Positions 42,820-52,441 of a DNA stretch of 64,000 bases are shown piece after piece. Location: contig JAVEYW010000014.1 of assembly GCA_034003325.1 (NCBI GenBank), positions 1 through 64,000 on the forward strand. The letters are read 5' to 3'. The first letter of the stretch is position 1. Every line of letters starts with the position of its first letter. This stretch comes from Desulfobacterales bacterium. Lineage in GTDB: Bacteria; Desulfobacterota; Desulfobacteria; Desulfobacterales; JAFDDL01. A program made the translations under genes and the position numbers. Below the pieces are notes generated by a model, which was not told the DNA's origin, made no database searches, and saw only the letters and a list, made by a program, of their open reading frames with translations.

Positions 42820-45800
42820 ATCTTGGTAGATGGTCCATTCAAAACAACGTCACGGTGATGGTTATCCTGGCGATTCTGTTATTGGAGGGCATCTACACCT
42901 ACGCCACCATCTCCAGAAAGGAAAACCCGGAATTCACGGTTCGGACCGCTATGGTCACAACCATATTTCCCGGGGCCTCCCCCGGAAAGGTCGAGGCGCT
43001 GGTGACCGACAAGCTGGAAGAAAAAATTCGGGAAATGAGCGAAATCAAAGATGTCCGCTCCCAGTCTCTTGCCGATCTGTCCATCATCATGGTGGATATT
43101 CAGGATAAATATAGAAATGTTCCGGAAATCTGGCAAAAGCTTCGCAACAAGGTAACCGATGCCGTTTCCGCTCTTCCGGAAGGGGTGCTGACACCGGTTG
43201 TAAATGATGAGTTTGGCGATGTCTTCGGCATCGTGCTGGCCTTAACCGGAGACGGATACTCGTATCGCGAAATAAAAGACGCCTCCGACTACGTTCGAAA
43301 CCAACTACTCAGGCTCGACACCGTGGGCAAGGTCGAGCGCTATGGCATTCAAGATGAGCGAATTTTCGTGGACTTTTCCAACGCACAGCTGGCTGAATAC
43401 GGCTTCAGCCCGGCTCTTTTGGCCCAGGCGCTCAACAGTCAGAACGCCATTCAGCCGGGCGGCTCGGCTGTCGTGGGAACCGAACGCGTCATCATTTCAG
43501 CCACCGGCGAATTTAAATCGCTCGATCAGTTGCGCCAAGCCGCGCTTCAGATTCCGGGCCGTGCCGAATCCATTGCGTTAGCAGATATTGCAGACATTCA
43601 CCGCGGGTTCGTGGACCCGCCGACAGCGTTAGCCCGATTCAATGGAGAGCCGGCCGTCTATATCGCGGTGAGCATGGCGGATGGTAAAAACGTGATGACC
43701 ATGGGCGAAGCGGTTCAACAGCGCATCGCCGAAATTCAGGCCGAATTGCCGGTGGGTCTGGATTTTCATGTTCTTTCCTGGCAGCCGCGCTTCGTCGGTC
43801 GCTCCATCAACGAGTTCATGGTGAATTTGCTGGAGGCATTTGTCTTTGTGGTGGCCGTCGTCATGTTGTTTACAGGCCTTCGGACCGGCCTTATCGTGGG
43901 CTCGCTGGTGCCACTCGCCATGATGGCCTGCATCGCGCTGATGCCGTTATTCGGCGTGGAACTTCAGAAAATGTCCATCGCCTCTCTCATCATCTCTCTG
44001 GGCATGCTGGTGGACAACGGCGTCGTTGTCAGCGAAAACATGCTGGTTCGCATTGCCGCGGGAGAGAGCCGCCTCGCGGCAGCGGAAGCCGCGGTCAAAA
44101 CACTCTGGAAACCGCTTCTTTCGGCCTCACTGACCACGATTCTGGCCTTTTTTCCGATCTATATCGCGCAATCCGATGTGGGTGAATACTGCGGATCTCT
44201 CTTTATCGTGGTCACCCTCACCCTCATGGCCTCCTGGCTCCTCTCCCTGACCATGACGCCGCTTTTTTGCTACCATTTCCTCAAACCCAAGCTGCAACGC
44301 CAAAATTTTGAAACCCGGTTTTACCGGCTCTATCGCGGCTCACTGCTGCTCTGCCTGAAATTAAGGCCTCTTTTTCTGCTGCTGGTGGTGGCCGCCACCC
44401 TGACGGCCCTATGGGGCATGAAATTCGTGCCCAAAATTTTCTTCCCGCCCAACGATCGGGAAATGTTTGTCGTGGATTTCCATCAGCCCTACGGCAGCGA
44501 TATTGAAACCACGGTCCGGCGTCTGGCGCGATTGGAGCGGTTTCTTCTGTCGGATGAGGAAGTGCTTTCCGTCGGATCCTTTGTGGGCATTGCCGGGCCC
44601 CGATGGTACCTGTCTCTTTATCTGGAGGATCGGGGCGCCAATTATGCCCAGATCGTGGTCAATACGAAAAGCATTGCGGGAATGGACCGACTGGTGGCGG
44701 ATGCGGCCCGTTACCTGGACGAGAATTTTCCGGATGCCCGCCATAGTGTGGTAAAGCTTGAGAACGGCCCTATTGTGGGCGCACCCATTCAGATTCGGCT
44801 TTTAGGCGATGACATTCAATCCCTTTATGCCATTCGGGATCAGGTAGTCAGCGCCCTTTCAACGATTCCCGGCACCACCAACATCCGTGACGACTGGGGA
44901 GAATGGCGCACCAAACTGGAAGTGGATGTGCGCCAGGAGCACGCCAAACGCGCCGGTTTCAGCAGCCGGGATATTGCCTTGTCCCTTCAAATGCAGCTCT
45001 CCGGGCTCACCGCCACCGACTATCGCGAGGGAAAGGAAATTATTCCCATCGTTCTTCGCTCAAAGGACGCCTATCGAAAGGACATCGGGAAAATCGACGG
45101 CTTAAATGTTTACTCATTTCAGGACGGCCGCAGCGTGCCCCTGTTGCAAGTGGCGGATGCACACCCGGAATGGGAGCCCAGTAACATTCGCCGCAGAAAC
45201 CAGACCCGCTGCATGACGGTAAAAGTGGACGTCGCCGGCCGATTTACGAGTGAAGTCCTCTCCGAGGTGCAAGCGCAAATTAAAACGCTTCAGTCAAACG
45301 GTCTGCTGCCGGCGGGCTATTTTCTGGCCTATGGCGGCGAGGCCGAAGAAAGCGGGGATGCGCAGAATTCGCTCATCAGCGGCATCCCCCTCGCGTTCGG
45401 TCTCATGGCGATTCTTCTGATTACTCAGTTTAATGCCTTAAGGCCCGCGATCATCATCGTGTTGACCGTGTTTCCCATGTTCATCGGCATCACGATCGGG
45501 CTGCTTGTGACAGACTCACCGTTCGGATTCATGGCCATTTTGGGCGTGGTGAGTCTCTTCGGCATTCTGGTGAACAACGCCATCATGATGATCGATCAGA
45601 TCGAAATCGAAACCGCAGCGGGAAAATCGACGCAGGATGCCATTTTGCTCTCAGCCCAAAAGCGCTTGCGCCCCATTCTCATGACCACGGGCACCACCAT
45701 CATCGGCCTCATTCCGCTCTCGGTTCAGGGCGGCACGCTTTGGGCGCCGCTGGCAAACGTACTCATCTTCGGCCTGGCCTTTGCCACCGTGCTCACCCTC

Positions 45801-45884
45801 GCCCTATGCCCGGTGCTCTATGCATACCTCTACCGCGCCGGATTTAAGGACTACCAATGGCGGGGAATAATCGGGGAAAGTTAA
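42816..45884 (+). CDS. RND-family efflux pump, inner-membrane transporter
   Basis: A 1022-residue proton-driven pump of the AcrB/HAE type. It has a first membrane helix with NNVTVMVILAILLLEGIY, a large periplasmic loop, a membrane block with VVAVVMLFTGLRTGLIVGS and SLGMLVDNGVVVSENM (the acidic residues of the proton relay are in that helix), a second periplasmic loop, and a final block containing MAILGVVSLFGILVNNAIMM. Length and pseudo-twofold repeat are normal. It is the third gene of the operon. Substrates cannot be told; the linked TetR protein suggests toxic-compound induction. Confidence 0.94.
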   Translation: MNLGRWSIQNNVTVMVILAILLLEGIYTYATISRKENPEFTVRTAMVTTIFPGASPGKVEALVTDKLEEKIREMSEIKDVRSQSLADLSIIMVDIQDKYRNVPEIWQKLRNKVTDAVSALPEGVLTPVVNDEFGDVFGIVLALTGDGYSYREIKDASDYVRNQLLRLDTVGKVERYGIQDERIFVDFSNAQLAEYGFSPALLAQALNSQNAIQPGGSAVVGTERVIISATGEFKSLDQLRQAALQIPGRAESIALADIADIHRGFVDPPTALARFNGEPAVYIAVSMADGKNVMTMGEAVQQRIAEIQAELPVGLDFHVLSWQPRFVGRSINEFMVNLLEAFVFVVAVVMLFTGLRTGLIVGSLVPLAMMACIALMPLFGVELQKMSIASLIISLGMLVDNGVVVSENMLVRIAAGESRLAAAEAAVKTLWKPLLSASLTTILAFFPIYIAQSDVGEYCGSLFIVVTLTLMASWLLSLTMTPLFCYHFLKPKLQRQNFETRFYRLYRGSLLLCLKLRPLFLLLVVAATLTALWGMKFVPKIFFPPNDREMFVVDFHQPYGSDIETTVRRLARLERFLLSDEEVLSVGSFVGIAGPRWYLSLYLEDRGANYAQIVVNTKSIAGMDRLVADAARYLDENFPDARHSVVKLENGPIVGAPIQIRLLGDDIQSLYAIRDQVVSALSTIPGTTNIRDDWGEWRTKLEVDVRQEHAKRAGFSSRDIALSLQMQLSGLTATDYREGKEIIPIVLRSKDAYRKDIGKIDGLNVYSFQDGRSVPLLQVADAHPEWEPSNIRRRNQTRCMTVKVDVAGRFTSEVLSEVQAQIKTLQSNGLLPAGYFLAYGGEAEESGDAQNSLISGIPLAFGLMAILLITQFNALRPAIIIVLTVFPMFIGITIGLLVTDSPFGFMAILGVVSLFGILVNNAIMMIDQIEIETAAGKSTQDAILLSAQKRLRPILMTTGTTIIGLIPLSVQGGTLWAPLANVLIFGLAFATVLTLALCPVLYAYLYRAGFKDYQWRGIIGES

Positions 45885-46485
45885 CGGATGGGCGATACCG
45901 CAACATAAAAAAGGCAGGGCCAAGGAGAAGCCCTGCCTGCGAAGGCTTAGCCGGCTTTGAGCCCACCAACGGACTCGTTGCCGACCCAGCCGAATTTGCT
46001 CAGCTTCCCGGAATGCAGTTTTTTCCGGCCGCCAAACGCAGCCGAAAAGATGCACTCGCACCCGAGAAGCTTTCAAAAACGCCACTTCCAACTTCCCTCA
46101 TTCATCATAACCTTTGGAGGTTGGTACCTTCACATGGTTTTTCATTGATATTGAAGTTGAGTGGCATTTTGATCCCTGTTTAATTTAGGTTAAATACCCT
46201 TGATCACAAATGTCAAACACAAAAAAATAATTTTATAATATTATATGTTTTATCAGTATGTTGTTGATAAAAAAGCCTATACAAAACGCTATCTACCCGT
46301 AACCATATGGGATAGTTTGAAAGCCACCCAAACAGAATCGCAAGTCGCGCTCATTTCAACGAGAACCATCTGAATATAAGACGAATTACAGATATGTAGG
46401 GATAAACCACACGCGTTGATTTCCATTGGCGCACCACGGGTTACGAAGGGTATGTACCACCGGGTTTATCAGAAACAGGCCTGAC
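45885..46485. other. Intergenic stretch with a terminator-like hairpin
   Basis: AGGCAGGGC (45912-45920) and GCCCTGCCT (45930-45938) form a 9-bp stem with an A-run on its left side, so it would terminate minus-strand transcription better than plus. The stretch 46190-46280 is strongly AT-rich. Frames exist on both strands at 45.9-46.1 kb but none has a ribosome binding site that I trust. Confidence 0.45.
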
Positions 46486-46667
46486 CCGGCAAAGCCGGAG
46501 GCTGGGAAGCTGGGAGGCTGGGAAGCTGGGAAGCTCGGAAATCTGAAAAAGGGTCTAATAGGCCCTTTACCAGAAACATGCACGCTTTTGTGTGGTTGTT
46601 CGAGGAAGGTGCAAGATGGCTTTTATGCATCCCAGCGTTCCAGCATTCCAGCATCCGGCTTTGCCGG
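46486..46667. repeat. Dispersed repeat, copy 2, with terminal inverted repeats
   Basis: A 182-bp element bounded by CCGGCAAAGCCGG (46486-46498) and its complement CCGGCTTTGCCGG (46655-46667). Inside each end are octamer arrays, (A/G)GCTGGGA on the left and the TTCCAGCA/TCCCAGCG type on the right. The core is closely related to copy 1 at 16913-17021 in inverse orientation. It lies just downstream of etfA. It resembles a small non-autonomous repeat; no protein is encoded. Confidence 0.75.
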
Positions 46668-46728
46668 ATTAGGTGAAGGTCGTTGGCCGCCCAGCCGCCC
46701 GGCGGCCCAGCCTTCGGCTGTTACCGGA

Positions 46729-47730
46729 TCAGGAGCGAAGCCGTTTTTTCAGTTCTTTCATCAATGCGGTGCAGAGTTGACCGGCATCCGCCACCATGGC
46801 CACATCGGCCATTTTCATCATGGTCGCCTCGGGGTTTTTATTGACGGCGACGATAAAGTCGGCATGGGTGATGGCTGCCGTATGCTGAATGGCGCCGCTG
46901 ATCCCGAACGAGAGCAGGAGTTTTGGCTTGATCTGGCGGCCGGCCTGGCCGACCAGGGCGTCATGGCCCGCCCAGTCCGCATACACCACAGGGCGGGTAG
47001 CGCCGACTTCTCCGTTCATCATTTTTGCCAACTCATAGAGTTTCTTAAATTTTTTCTTAGATCCCATTCCCCGGCCGCCGCAAACCACCACAGCGCTCTC
47101 TTCCAGGCTCTTTTCCGATTCAGTGATCCGTTCGTACCCTTTTACCCGGATTCTCGGTTGGGGCAAATCCTCCGGATAGCGCTCGTTGAATACCCTTCCG
47201 GTGCAATCATAATCATGGGGCCGTTCACTGAAAACACCCGGCCGCACGGTCGCCATTTGAGGCCTTTGTTCCGGGGTAACGATACGGGCCACCAGGTTTC
47301 CGCCAAAAGAGGGCGCGGACTGGACCAACCGTCCCTCTTCATCGATATCCAATCCGATGCAGTCGGCCGTCAGTCCGGTTCCCAGTCGTTTTGCCAACCG
47401 GGGGGCAAATTCCCGTCCGAAATCGGTCGCCCCCACCAGAAGCATCTCGGGTTGATGAATGCGGGCCAGACGCTCAAGCAGATGCACAAAGGTTTCAACA
47501 TGATACCGGTCCAACCGCGAATCTTCGATCACATAGACCTGATGCGCACCATGCGCGATGTATTCGCCCACGTATTCCGCCGTATTTGAACCGAACACCA
47601 CGGCGCACACATCGGCGCCGATCCTTTCAGCCAGTTCGTTGGCCCTTGCCAGCAGTTGCAGTGTGACCCGGTTCTGAAAGTAGTTCCGGTAATCGCCGAA
47701 TACCCATATGCTTCGCTGGCCCGATATCAT
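46729..47730 (-). CDS. etfA: Electron transfer flavoprotein, alpha subunit
   Basis: A 333-residue EtfA/FixB protein that carries FAD and shuttles electrons from acyl-CoA dehydrogenase. The C-terminal FAD-binding region reads VVCGGRGMGSKKKFKKLYEL, GATRPVVYADWAGHDALVGQ, and KPKLLLSFGISGAIQHTA, with IVAVNKNPEA behind it. The N-terminal ETF fold spans about 5-190. It is the third gene of an acyl-CoA dehydrogenase-etfB-etfA operon, 8 bases behind etfB. Confidence 0.95.
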   Translation of the reverse strand: MISGQRSIWVFGDYRNYFQNRVTLQLLARANELAERIGADVCAVVFGSNTAEYVGEYIAHGAHQVYVIEDSRLDRYHVETFVHLLERLARIHQPEMLLVGATDFGREFAPRLAKRLGTGLTADCIGLDIDEEGRLVQSAPSFGGNLVARIVTPEQRPQMATVRPGVFSERPHDYDCTGRVFNERYPEDLPQPRIRVKGYERITESEKSLEESAVVVCGGRGMGSKKKFKKLYELAKMMNGEVGATRPVVYADWAGHDALVGQAGRQIKPKLLLSFGISGAIQHTAAITHADFIVAVNKNPEATMMKMADVAMVADAGQLCTALMKELKKRLRS

Positions 47731-47738
47731 GCGTGCTC

Positions 47739-48605
47739 TTATCCTTCCGAATTGCCCGCGCCGCTCTCAGCGTCTTTTAGGGCCGAAAGATGGTCGCGGG
47801 TGATCAAATCCTTGCCGATAGCGCTGGTGATCTTGTCATCGAAGGCATCCAGAAATTGATCGACGATTTTTTTCGGGGTGCCTTTCAGCAGAATATTCTT
47901 TTTTTCCGCGGTGGGCGAAAAAACGGTCAGAATTCGAGTCGGGGAACTGTTGATGCCGGTTTGCTCAGGGGAAAGCCCAAGATCATCGGCTGTTATTTTA
48001 AAAATATCCGCCCGGTTGAAGGCATCCTCAATTCCCGCCATATGCACATATCGGGGGTAAAACTGCCGGGTGGAAACCGTCACCAGGGCCGGCAGATCCA
48101 TCTCGAGTTCCTCCAGGAAATTGTCGCAGACCCGCCTGACCGTTAACAGGCTCCGGTCAATCGATAGCGCTTCAATATACGCCACACCGGGAACATCAAG
48201 TTCTTCCGCCAATTGAGGACCGACCTGGGCGGTTTCGCTGTCACTGGTCTGGCAGCCGCAAAGGACCAGGTCGAAATCCTGGCAGTATTTTCGAATCGCC
48301 AGGGCCAGCGCGCGGGAGGTGGCAAAGGTATCGGCGCCGGCCAGGCGCGGATCGGTCATCAGAAGCCCCCGGTCTGCGCCCAGGGCAATGGCTTCGCGCA
48401 GAATCTCTTCCGCCATGGGCGGCCCCATCGTCAACACCGTGATCTCGGTATCGTTTCGTTTGAGTTGCAGGGCCGCTTCCAGCGCGTGACGGCAGGCCGG
48501 ATTCATCATTCCTTCAGCCAGATGCCGCTTGAGTGTTCGGGTTTTTGAATCCCAGGGCAGCTCGGAAACCATGGGAACCTGTTTGATGCAAACGACCAGT
48601 TTCAC
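47739..48605 (-). CDS. etfB: Electron transfer flavoprotein, beta subunit
   Basis: A 288-residue EtfB/FixA protein that forms the ETF heterodimer. Landmarks are VVCIKQVP at the start, NPACRHALEAALQLK, EITVLTMGPPMAEEILREAIALGADRGLLM in overlapping segments, and DLVLCGCQTSDSETAQVGPQLAE. At 288 residues it is longer than most EtfB, with the extra length in the C-terminal arm. It lies between the dehydrogenase and etfA with short gaps of 7 and 8 bases, indicating one transcript. Whether it bifurcates electrons cannot be decided here. Confidence 0.95.
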   Translation of the reverse strand: MKLVVCIKQVPMVSELPWDSKTRTLKRHLAEGMMNPACRHALEAALQLKRNDTEITVLTMGPPMAEEILREAIALGADRGLLMTDPRLAGADTFATSRALALAIRKYCQDFDLVLCGCQTSDSETAQVGPQLAEELDVPGVAYIEALSIDRSLLTVRRVCDNFLEELEMDLPALVTVSTRQFYPRYVHMAGIEDAFNRADIFKITADDLGLSPEQTGINSSPTRILTVFSPTAEKKNILLKGTPKKIVDQFLDAFDDKITSAIGKDLITRDHLSALKDAESGAGNSEG

Positions 48606-48612
48606 GCGATCC

Positions 48613-49761
48613 TCATTTCAACTGACTCAATTGCGCGCGGGCGATCACCATGCGCTGAATTTCATTGGTACCTTCATATATTTCAGTGACCTTTGCGTCC
48701 CTGAAGTACCGCTCCACATCGTATTCCTTGCTGTAACCGTAGCCGCCGTGAATCTGTACGGCCAGTCCGGTCACCTTGCCGGCGACCGTGCTGCAGAAGA
48801 GTTTCGCCATGGCGGCTTCCCCGCTAAAGGGCCGGCCGTTGTCCTTATAAGCGCATGCGCGGTACAACAAGAGGCGTGCCGCATCGATCTCGGTCGCCAT
48901 TTCCGCAAGATAACTTTGAACCATCTGAAACGAGGCGATCGGTTTTTGAAATTGCTGGCGCTCCTTGGCATAATTCAGGGCGGCGTCATAGGCCGCCTGA
49001 GCGATCCCCAATGCTTGAGCGGCAATGCCGATGCGGCCGGTATCCAGGGTCACGAGACCGATTTTCAGACCGTCTCCGGGTTGCCCGAGCAGGTGGCTGT
49101 CGGGCAGGCGGCAGTTTTCAAGAAACAGGGACGAAACCGGATTGGCCCGCATGCCGCAGAGGTCCTCCCGTTCACCCACCGAAAAACCGGGCGTCTCTTT
49201 TTCCACAACAAACACATTGGTAGATTTTTTTGAATCTTTCGTGACACCGGCGGCAAAGATCAGGGCCGTTCCGCAAACCCCGCCGTTGGTGACAAAAATC
49301 TTCGTGCCGTTAATCACCCATTTGCCGTTTTCCTTGACCGCTTGGGTTTCCACCGCTCCGGCATCGGATCCGGCATTGGCTTCGGTGAGGCAAAAGGCGC
49401 CGATTCGTTCGCCGCTGGCCATCGCTGGGAGAAACCGGCGTTTTTGCGCCGCCGTGCCAAACTTCACGATCGGGTAAGCCCCCACACTGTTGTGCACCGT
49501 AATGCACAGGCCCATTGCCGCACAGACCCGCGAGATTTCTTCAACGACAATGGCATAGCTGATGCTGTCCAACTGTGCGCCACCGTATTCCCGGGGAATT
49601 TGAAGCCCGAAAAAATTGAGAGGCCGCATTTTTTCGACCACGTCCCTGGGAAAGATCGCATCCCGGTCGATTTCGGCCGCAATAGGCCCCAGTTCGGTTT
49701 CCGCAAAGGACCGGACGGTTTTTCGTACCAGTTTATGTTTCATGCATGGATTAAAATCCAA
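48613..49761 (-). CDS. Acyl-CoA dehydrogenase
   Basis: A 382-residue flavoenzyme that introduces the alpha-beta double bond in acyl-CoA. Signature segments are AFCLTEANAGSDAGAVET (flavin contact), TGRIGIAAQALGIAQAAYD, QIHGGYGYSKEYDVERYFRDA, and TEIYEGTNEIQRMV near the C-terminus, where the catalytic Glu of short-chain enzymes lies. The length is normal. It is the first gene of an operon with etfB and etfA. Chain-length preference is not visible; a short-chain or butyryl-type enzyme fits the EtfBA linkage. Confidence 0.94.
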   Translation of the reverse strand: MDFNPCMKHKLVRKTVRSFAETELGPIAAEIDRDAIFPRDVVEKMRPLNFFGLQIPREYGGAQLDSISYAIVVEEISRVCAAMGLCITVHNSVGAYPIVKFGTAAQKRRFLPAMASGERIGAFCLTEANAGSDAGAVETQAVKENGKWVINGTKIFVTNGGVCGTALIFAAGVTKDSKKSTNVFVVEKETPGFSVGEREDLCGMRANPVSSLFLENCRLPDSHLLGQPGDGLKIGLVTLDTGRIGIAAQALGIAQAAYDAALNYAKERQQFQKPIASFQMVQSYLAEMATEIDAARLLLYRACAYKDNGRPFSGEAAMAKLFCSTVAGKVTGLAVQIHGGYGYSKEYDVERYFRDAKVTEIYEGTNEIQRMVIARAQLSQLK

Positions 49762-50089
49762 ACCAACACCCCGATGTTACCGGTAAAATTTCGAAAGACG
49801 CTATCTCAGCTTTCACGTAAAAGCAAGTTCTATGCGCTCTTTTTCTCCTCGAATTTCTCTTCTTTTCTTGACAAATTACTGATTTTTTAATAAAAAAATT
49901 TTCCATAAATCACAAGCGCATTCAAGGTGCCGCCCGGAAATGAACGCCCGCTTTTCCTTAAGGAGGTGCCTTATGATAAGCGCAGCATTTCATGTCCCGC
50001 ATCGATCGGATCCACACAAATTATAGAATAGATATCAAGACGCCGCAAAAGCGCCTATCATTTCGCAAGCGTTACGGAAGCTGTTTAAC
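49762..50089. other. Intergenic stretch between the dehydrogenase operon and decayed zone
   Basis: The stretch has TTGACA at 49868-49873 followed by an AT-rich segment, a possible plus-strand promoter. AAGGAGGTGCC at about 49960 precedes ATGATAAGC but that frame closes soon. No gene is recognised. Confidence 0.35.
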
Positions 50090-50290
50090 ATGAAACCAAT
50101 AAGTGACCAAGCGGTAATCGCAACAGAAAAAAAAGCGCTCGGTATTGACGATGGCAAGCCCACTCTGGGTATCGCACTTTCCAGCGGCGGAATCCGCAGC
50201 GCCTCATTCGGGCTGGGAATTCTTCAGGCGTTATTGGAGAATCACATATTGCAGCGGGACGATTACCTTTTTATAAACCTGGGACTTTAA
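50090..50290 (+). pseudogene. Patatin-like phospholipase, N-terminal remnant
   Basis: Only about 66 residues remain. TLGIALSSGGIRSASFGLGILQALLE is the oxyanion-hole region of patatin-like phospholipases in shortened form, and LQRDDYL is the following helix. In intact proteins the GxSxG nucleophile elbow comes next, but here the frame ends with FINLGL and a stop. The catalytic Ser and Asp are missing, so it is not functional. Confidence 0.75.
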
Positions 50291-50570
50291 GAACTGATAG
50301 AGTTATATGACCGGGGACAACTATCATCGCCCGCAACCGCCACTTGACCGATAGGTCATGGGCTTACGCGGCCTTCCGGTTCGACATGGCGCTGTCTATA
50401 TATTGGTAATCTCTATAAAAATAACGATACCTATCGAAATTTAAAATTTGACATCCTTATTCGGCCCGTGAGAGGAATAAATCAAAGGACATTCGCATGG
50501 TTTTTACCTTTATTTGCCCCCGAACCCATATTATGAACCCATGCCATATGAATACGCAACAGGAGCGTTT

Positions 50571-51167
50571 ATGAAAGAGATCGATGCCAGGGGATTGGCC
50601 TGCCCGGGGCCCGTGCTTCAAACCAAAGCGACGCTCCAATCGGAAAACCCCGATCAGGTGAAAGTCGTTTTGGACAATGCGGCTTCCCAGCAAAATGTGC
50701 AACGCTTCCTGGAGTCACAAGGATATCGGACAACGCTTGAACAACACGGGGCCGACTATTGGGTCATGGGTTCAGGCGGTTCAACGCCGGAAACGCATGA
50801 CGTGACCCTTGCCGAAACATCGGCGAATATCAAAAAGATCATGATCCTGTGCACCACGGACCGCATGGGCTTCGGCGATGATACGCTGGGTATGAAGCTG
50901 ATGGTCAATTTTCTTCGAACCCTCAAAGAAATGGGACCTGATCTATGGCGGCTGGTATTCGTCAATAACGGCGTGAAGCTCGCCATCGACGATTCAGAAG
51001 TGCTCGATGATCTTAAGTCCCTGGAAAACGGAGGGTTCAAGATTCTGGTCTGCGGAACCTGTCTGACCCATTTTAATCTCCTTGAAAAAAAGCAAGTCGG
51101 CGAAACAACCAATATGCTCGATATCATCACGGCCATGCAATTGGCCGACAAGGTCATTACCATTTAA
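50571..51167 (+). CDS. yedF: TusA-DsrE fusion, YedF family sulfurtransferase-like protein
   Basis: A 198-residue protein of two domains. The N-terminal TusA-like part starts with MKEIDARGLACPGPVLQTK, whose Cys in CPGP carries a persulfide. The C-terminal DsrE/F-like part (about 85-198) has KIMILCTTDRMGFGDDTLGMKLM and ILVCGTCLTHFNLLEKKQVG. This order is that of the YedF family linked to selenium or sulfur trafficking. The ATG at 50571 is chosen because of AACAGGAGCGTTT; the frame is open upstream. It stands alone among pseudogenes, and is well preserved. Confidence 0.9.
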   Translation: MKEIDARGLACPGPVLQTKATLQSENPDQVKVVLDNAASQQNVQRFLESQGYRTTLEQHGADYWVMGSGGSTPETHDVTLAETSANIKKIMILCTTDRMGFGDDTLGMKLMVNFLRTLKEMGPDLWRLVFVNNGVKLAIDDSEVLDDLKSLENGGFKILVCGTCLTHFNLLEKKQVGETTNMLDIITAMQLADKVITI

Positions 51168-51252
51168 AAGTTGGTTACGGCCGGCAGATGTTCATCTCTT
51201 AAAAAGCATCACTTATAGATACAACTTTCTGATACAACTTGTATTTCATACC

Positions 51253-51417
51253 ATGGAAGAAAAACATTTTATCGAGTGGATCGAAATCATTGCGGACGGC
51301 AAAGCCAACCGTCAGTTCCTAGCGCCGGGGATGGCCCCGGAAGCCCGGTTCATGGTGGATGCCGAACAAATTACCGCCCGAGAATTCTGCAATCTTCAGG
51401 GACTCTGGAAATCGTAA
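51253..51417 (+). pseudogene. Superoxide reductase (desulfoferrodoxin) C-terminal remnant
   Basis: Fifty-four residues match the C-terminus of superoxide reductase: MEEKHFIEWIEIIADGK, then AEQITAREFCNLQGLWKS. In intact enzymes the Fe site uses a Cys and His in CNxHG; here the motif reads CNLQG, so one His ligand is replaced by Gln. The N-terminal half with the other His ligands is missing (the frame upstream is unrelated apart from an HTM resembling the usual HPM). It is a non-functional leftover. Confidence 0.8.
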
Positions 51418-51760
51418 CCGAGGGCGAGTCAAATTCCGGGTGAATTGCACAGGCGAGCACCGGACCATTCCATTGCCCTAAACGCTCAGCGGGTATATGC
51501 ATGCTTTAATTTCAATTCCTTCATGTATATGCCCGTTGCCATGCCGGCAAACGCGCCTTCCCGTCAAAATGTCCCCCCGTTCGATCCCCCACAAAATACC
51601 GGATTCACCTTATTGGCCCAGGACGTAATATTTATTAGACTTTGCCACATGGTCCGAGGTCTTTTTAAAGTAGACCGCACTTGCCGGTTCCGCACGCGGG
51701 CCGGCACCGCCATCCGTCAATGGCCTGAACCCAATCAAACCATTCAGCCAGGGAGGAATT
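51418..51760. other. Intergenic stretch without a recognised gene
   Basis: No frame with a ribosome binding site except the one starting at 51761. The sequence around 51480-51560 has repeated ATGC-type words but no clear structure. Confidence 0.3.
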
Positions 51761-52135
51761 ATGACGATCGGATTCAACGAAATAGATCTTAGACATATAA
51801 ACGGCAAAAAAATTATACAACTAAAATTTGTCGGTGAGCTGACCAAAGAAGATTATGAAGCGTTTGTCCCGCAACTGAACTATATTCTGAAAAACAATAA
51901 AGATGTCCGCATTCTGGTTCAATTGATCGATTTCAAGGGGTGGACCTTAGGCGCCTTTTGGGAGGACACCAAATTCAGCGTCCGACACTTCGGTGATATC
52001 AAACGATTGGCGATTGTTGGGGACCGGAACTGGCAGAAGGGCTTCCCCCTGGTTATTGCACCGTTTACCAAAGCCGAAGTGCGTTACTTTGACACACATG
52101 AAAAGGATACTGCCCAAACATGGGTACAGGAATAA
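51761..52135 (+). CDS. SpoIIAA-like (STAS-fold) protein
   Basis: A 124-residue protein of the SpoIIAA-like family: IIQLKFVGELTKEDYEAFVPQL, VRILVQLIDFKGWTLGAFWED, HFGDIKRLAIVGDRNW and a Trp near the end are characteristic. AGGGAGGAATT precedes the ATG. The family is found in many stress-related contexts with unknown function. It is complete and sits between remnants. Confidence 0.85.
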   Translation: MTIGFNEIDLRHINGKKIIQLKFVGELTKEDYEAFVPQLNYILKNNKDVRILVQLIDFKGWTLGAFWEDTKFSVRHFGDIKRLAIVGDRNWQKGFPLVIAPFTKAEVRYFDTHEKDTAQTWVQE

Positions 52136-52217
52136 AACTTAACCGGTTGCGGGCCATTTTCAATGCGGCCCCAAATCGCTCGCGACAACCGATGACACCG
52201 AGAATGGAGAATACAAT

Positions 52218-52352
52218 ATGAGTAAAATCGCCGTCCTAATCCCGGACAGGTATCTAGTTTCGAAATATACGGATCCAGCCGTGGCATTTAAGGCAGCCGA
52301 CCCCCAATTGGCCCACTTGGGGGTAGTGGCGGGAGATACGTTTAAGAGGTGA
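52218..52352 (+). pseudogene. DJ-1/PfpI-family N-terminal remnant
   Basis: Forty-four residues starting MSKIAVLIPDRYLVSKYTDP resemble the N-terminus of PfpI-type proteases/glyoxalases (usually KIAILI.D.FEDSEYTEP), followed by AFKAADPQLAHLGVVAG, which matches the ..AF..AGH.L..VG...G segment. The frame ends before the nucleophile Cys region, so no activity is possible. Confidence 0.7.
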
Positions 52353-52441
52353 TCATGAACACCCGAAAAGCCGTCAAGGATAAAACTCCAACAGCCGATT
52401 ATTTTTCAATAGTTCCCATCCAGAATATGGATGGGAACTAA

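Noticed and set aside
45804..46183. Overlapping frames on both strands behind the RND pump gene
   Set aside because: They look protein-like in parts, but neither has a ribosome binding site or a recognised family, and each includes repetitive or hairpin sequence.
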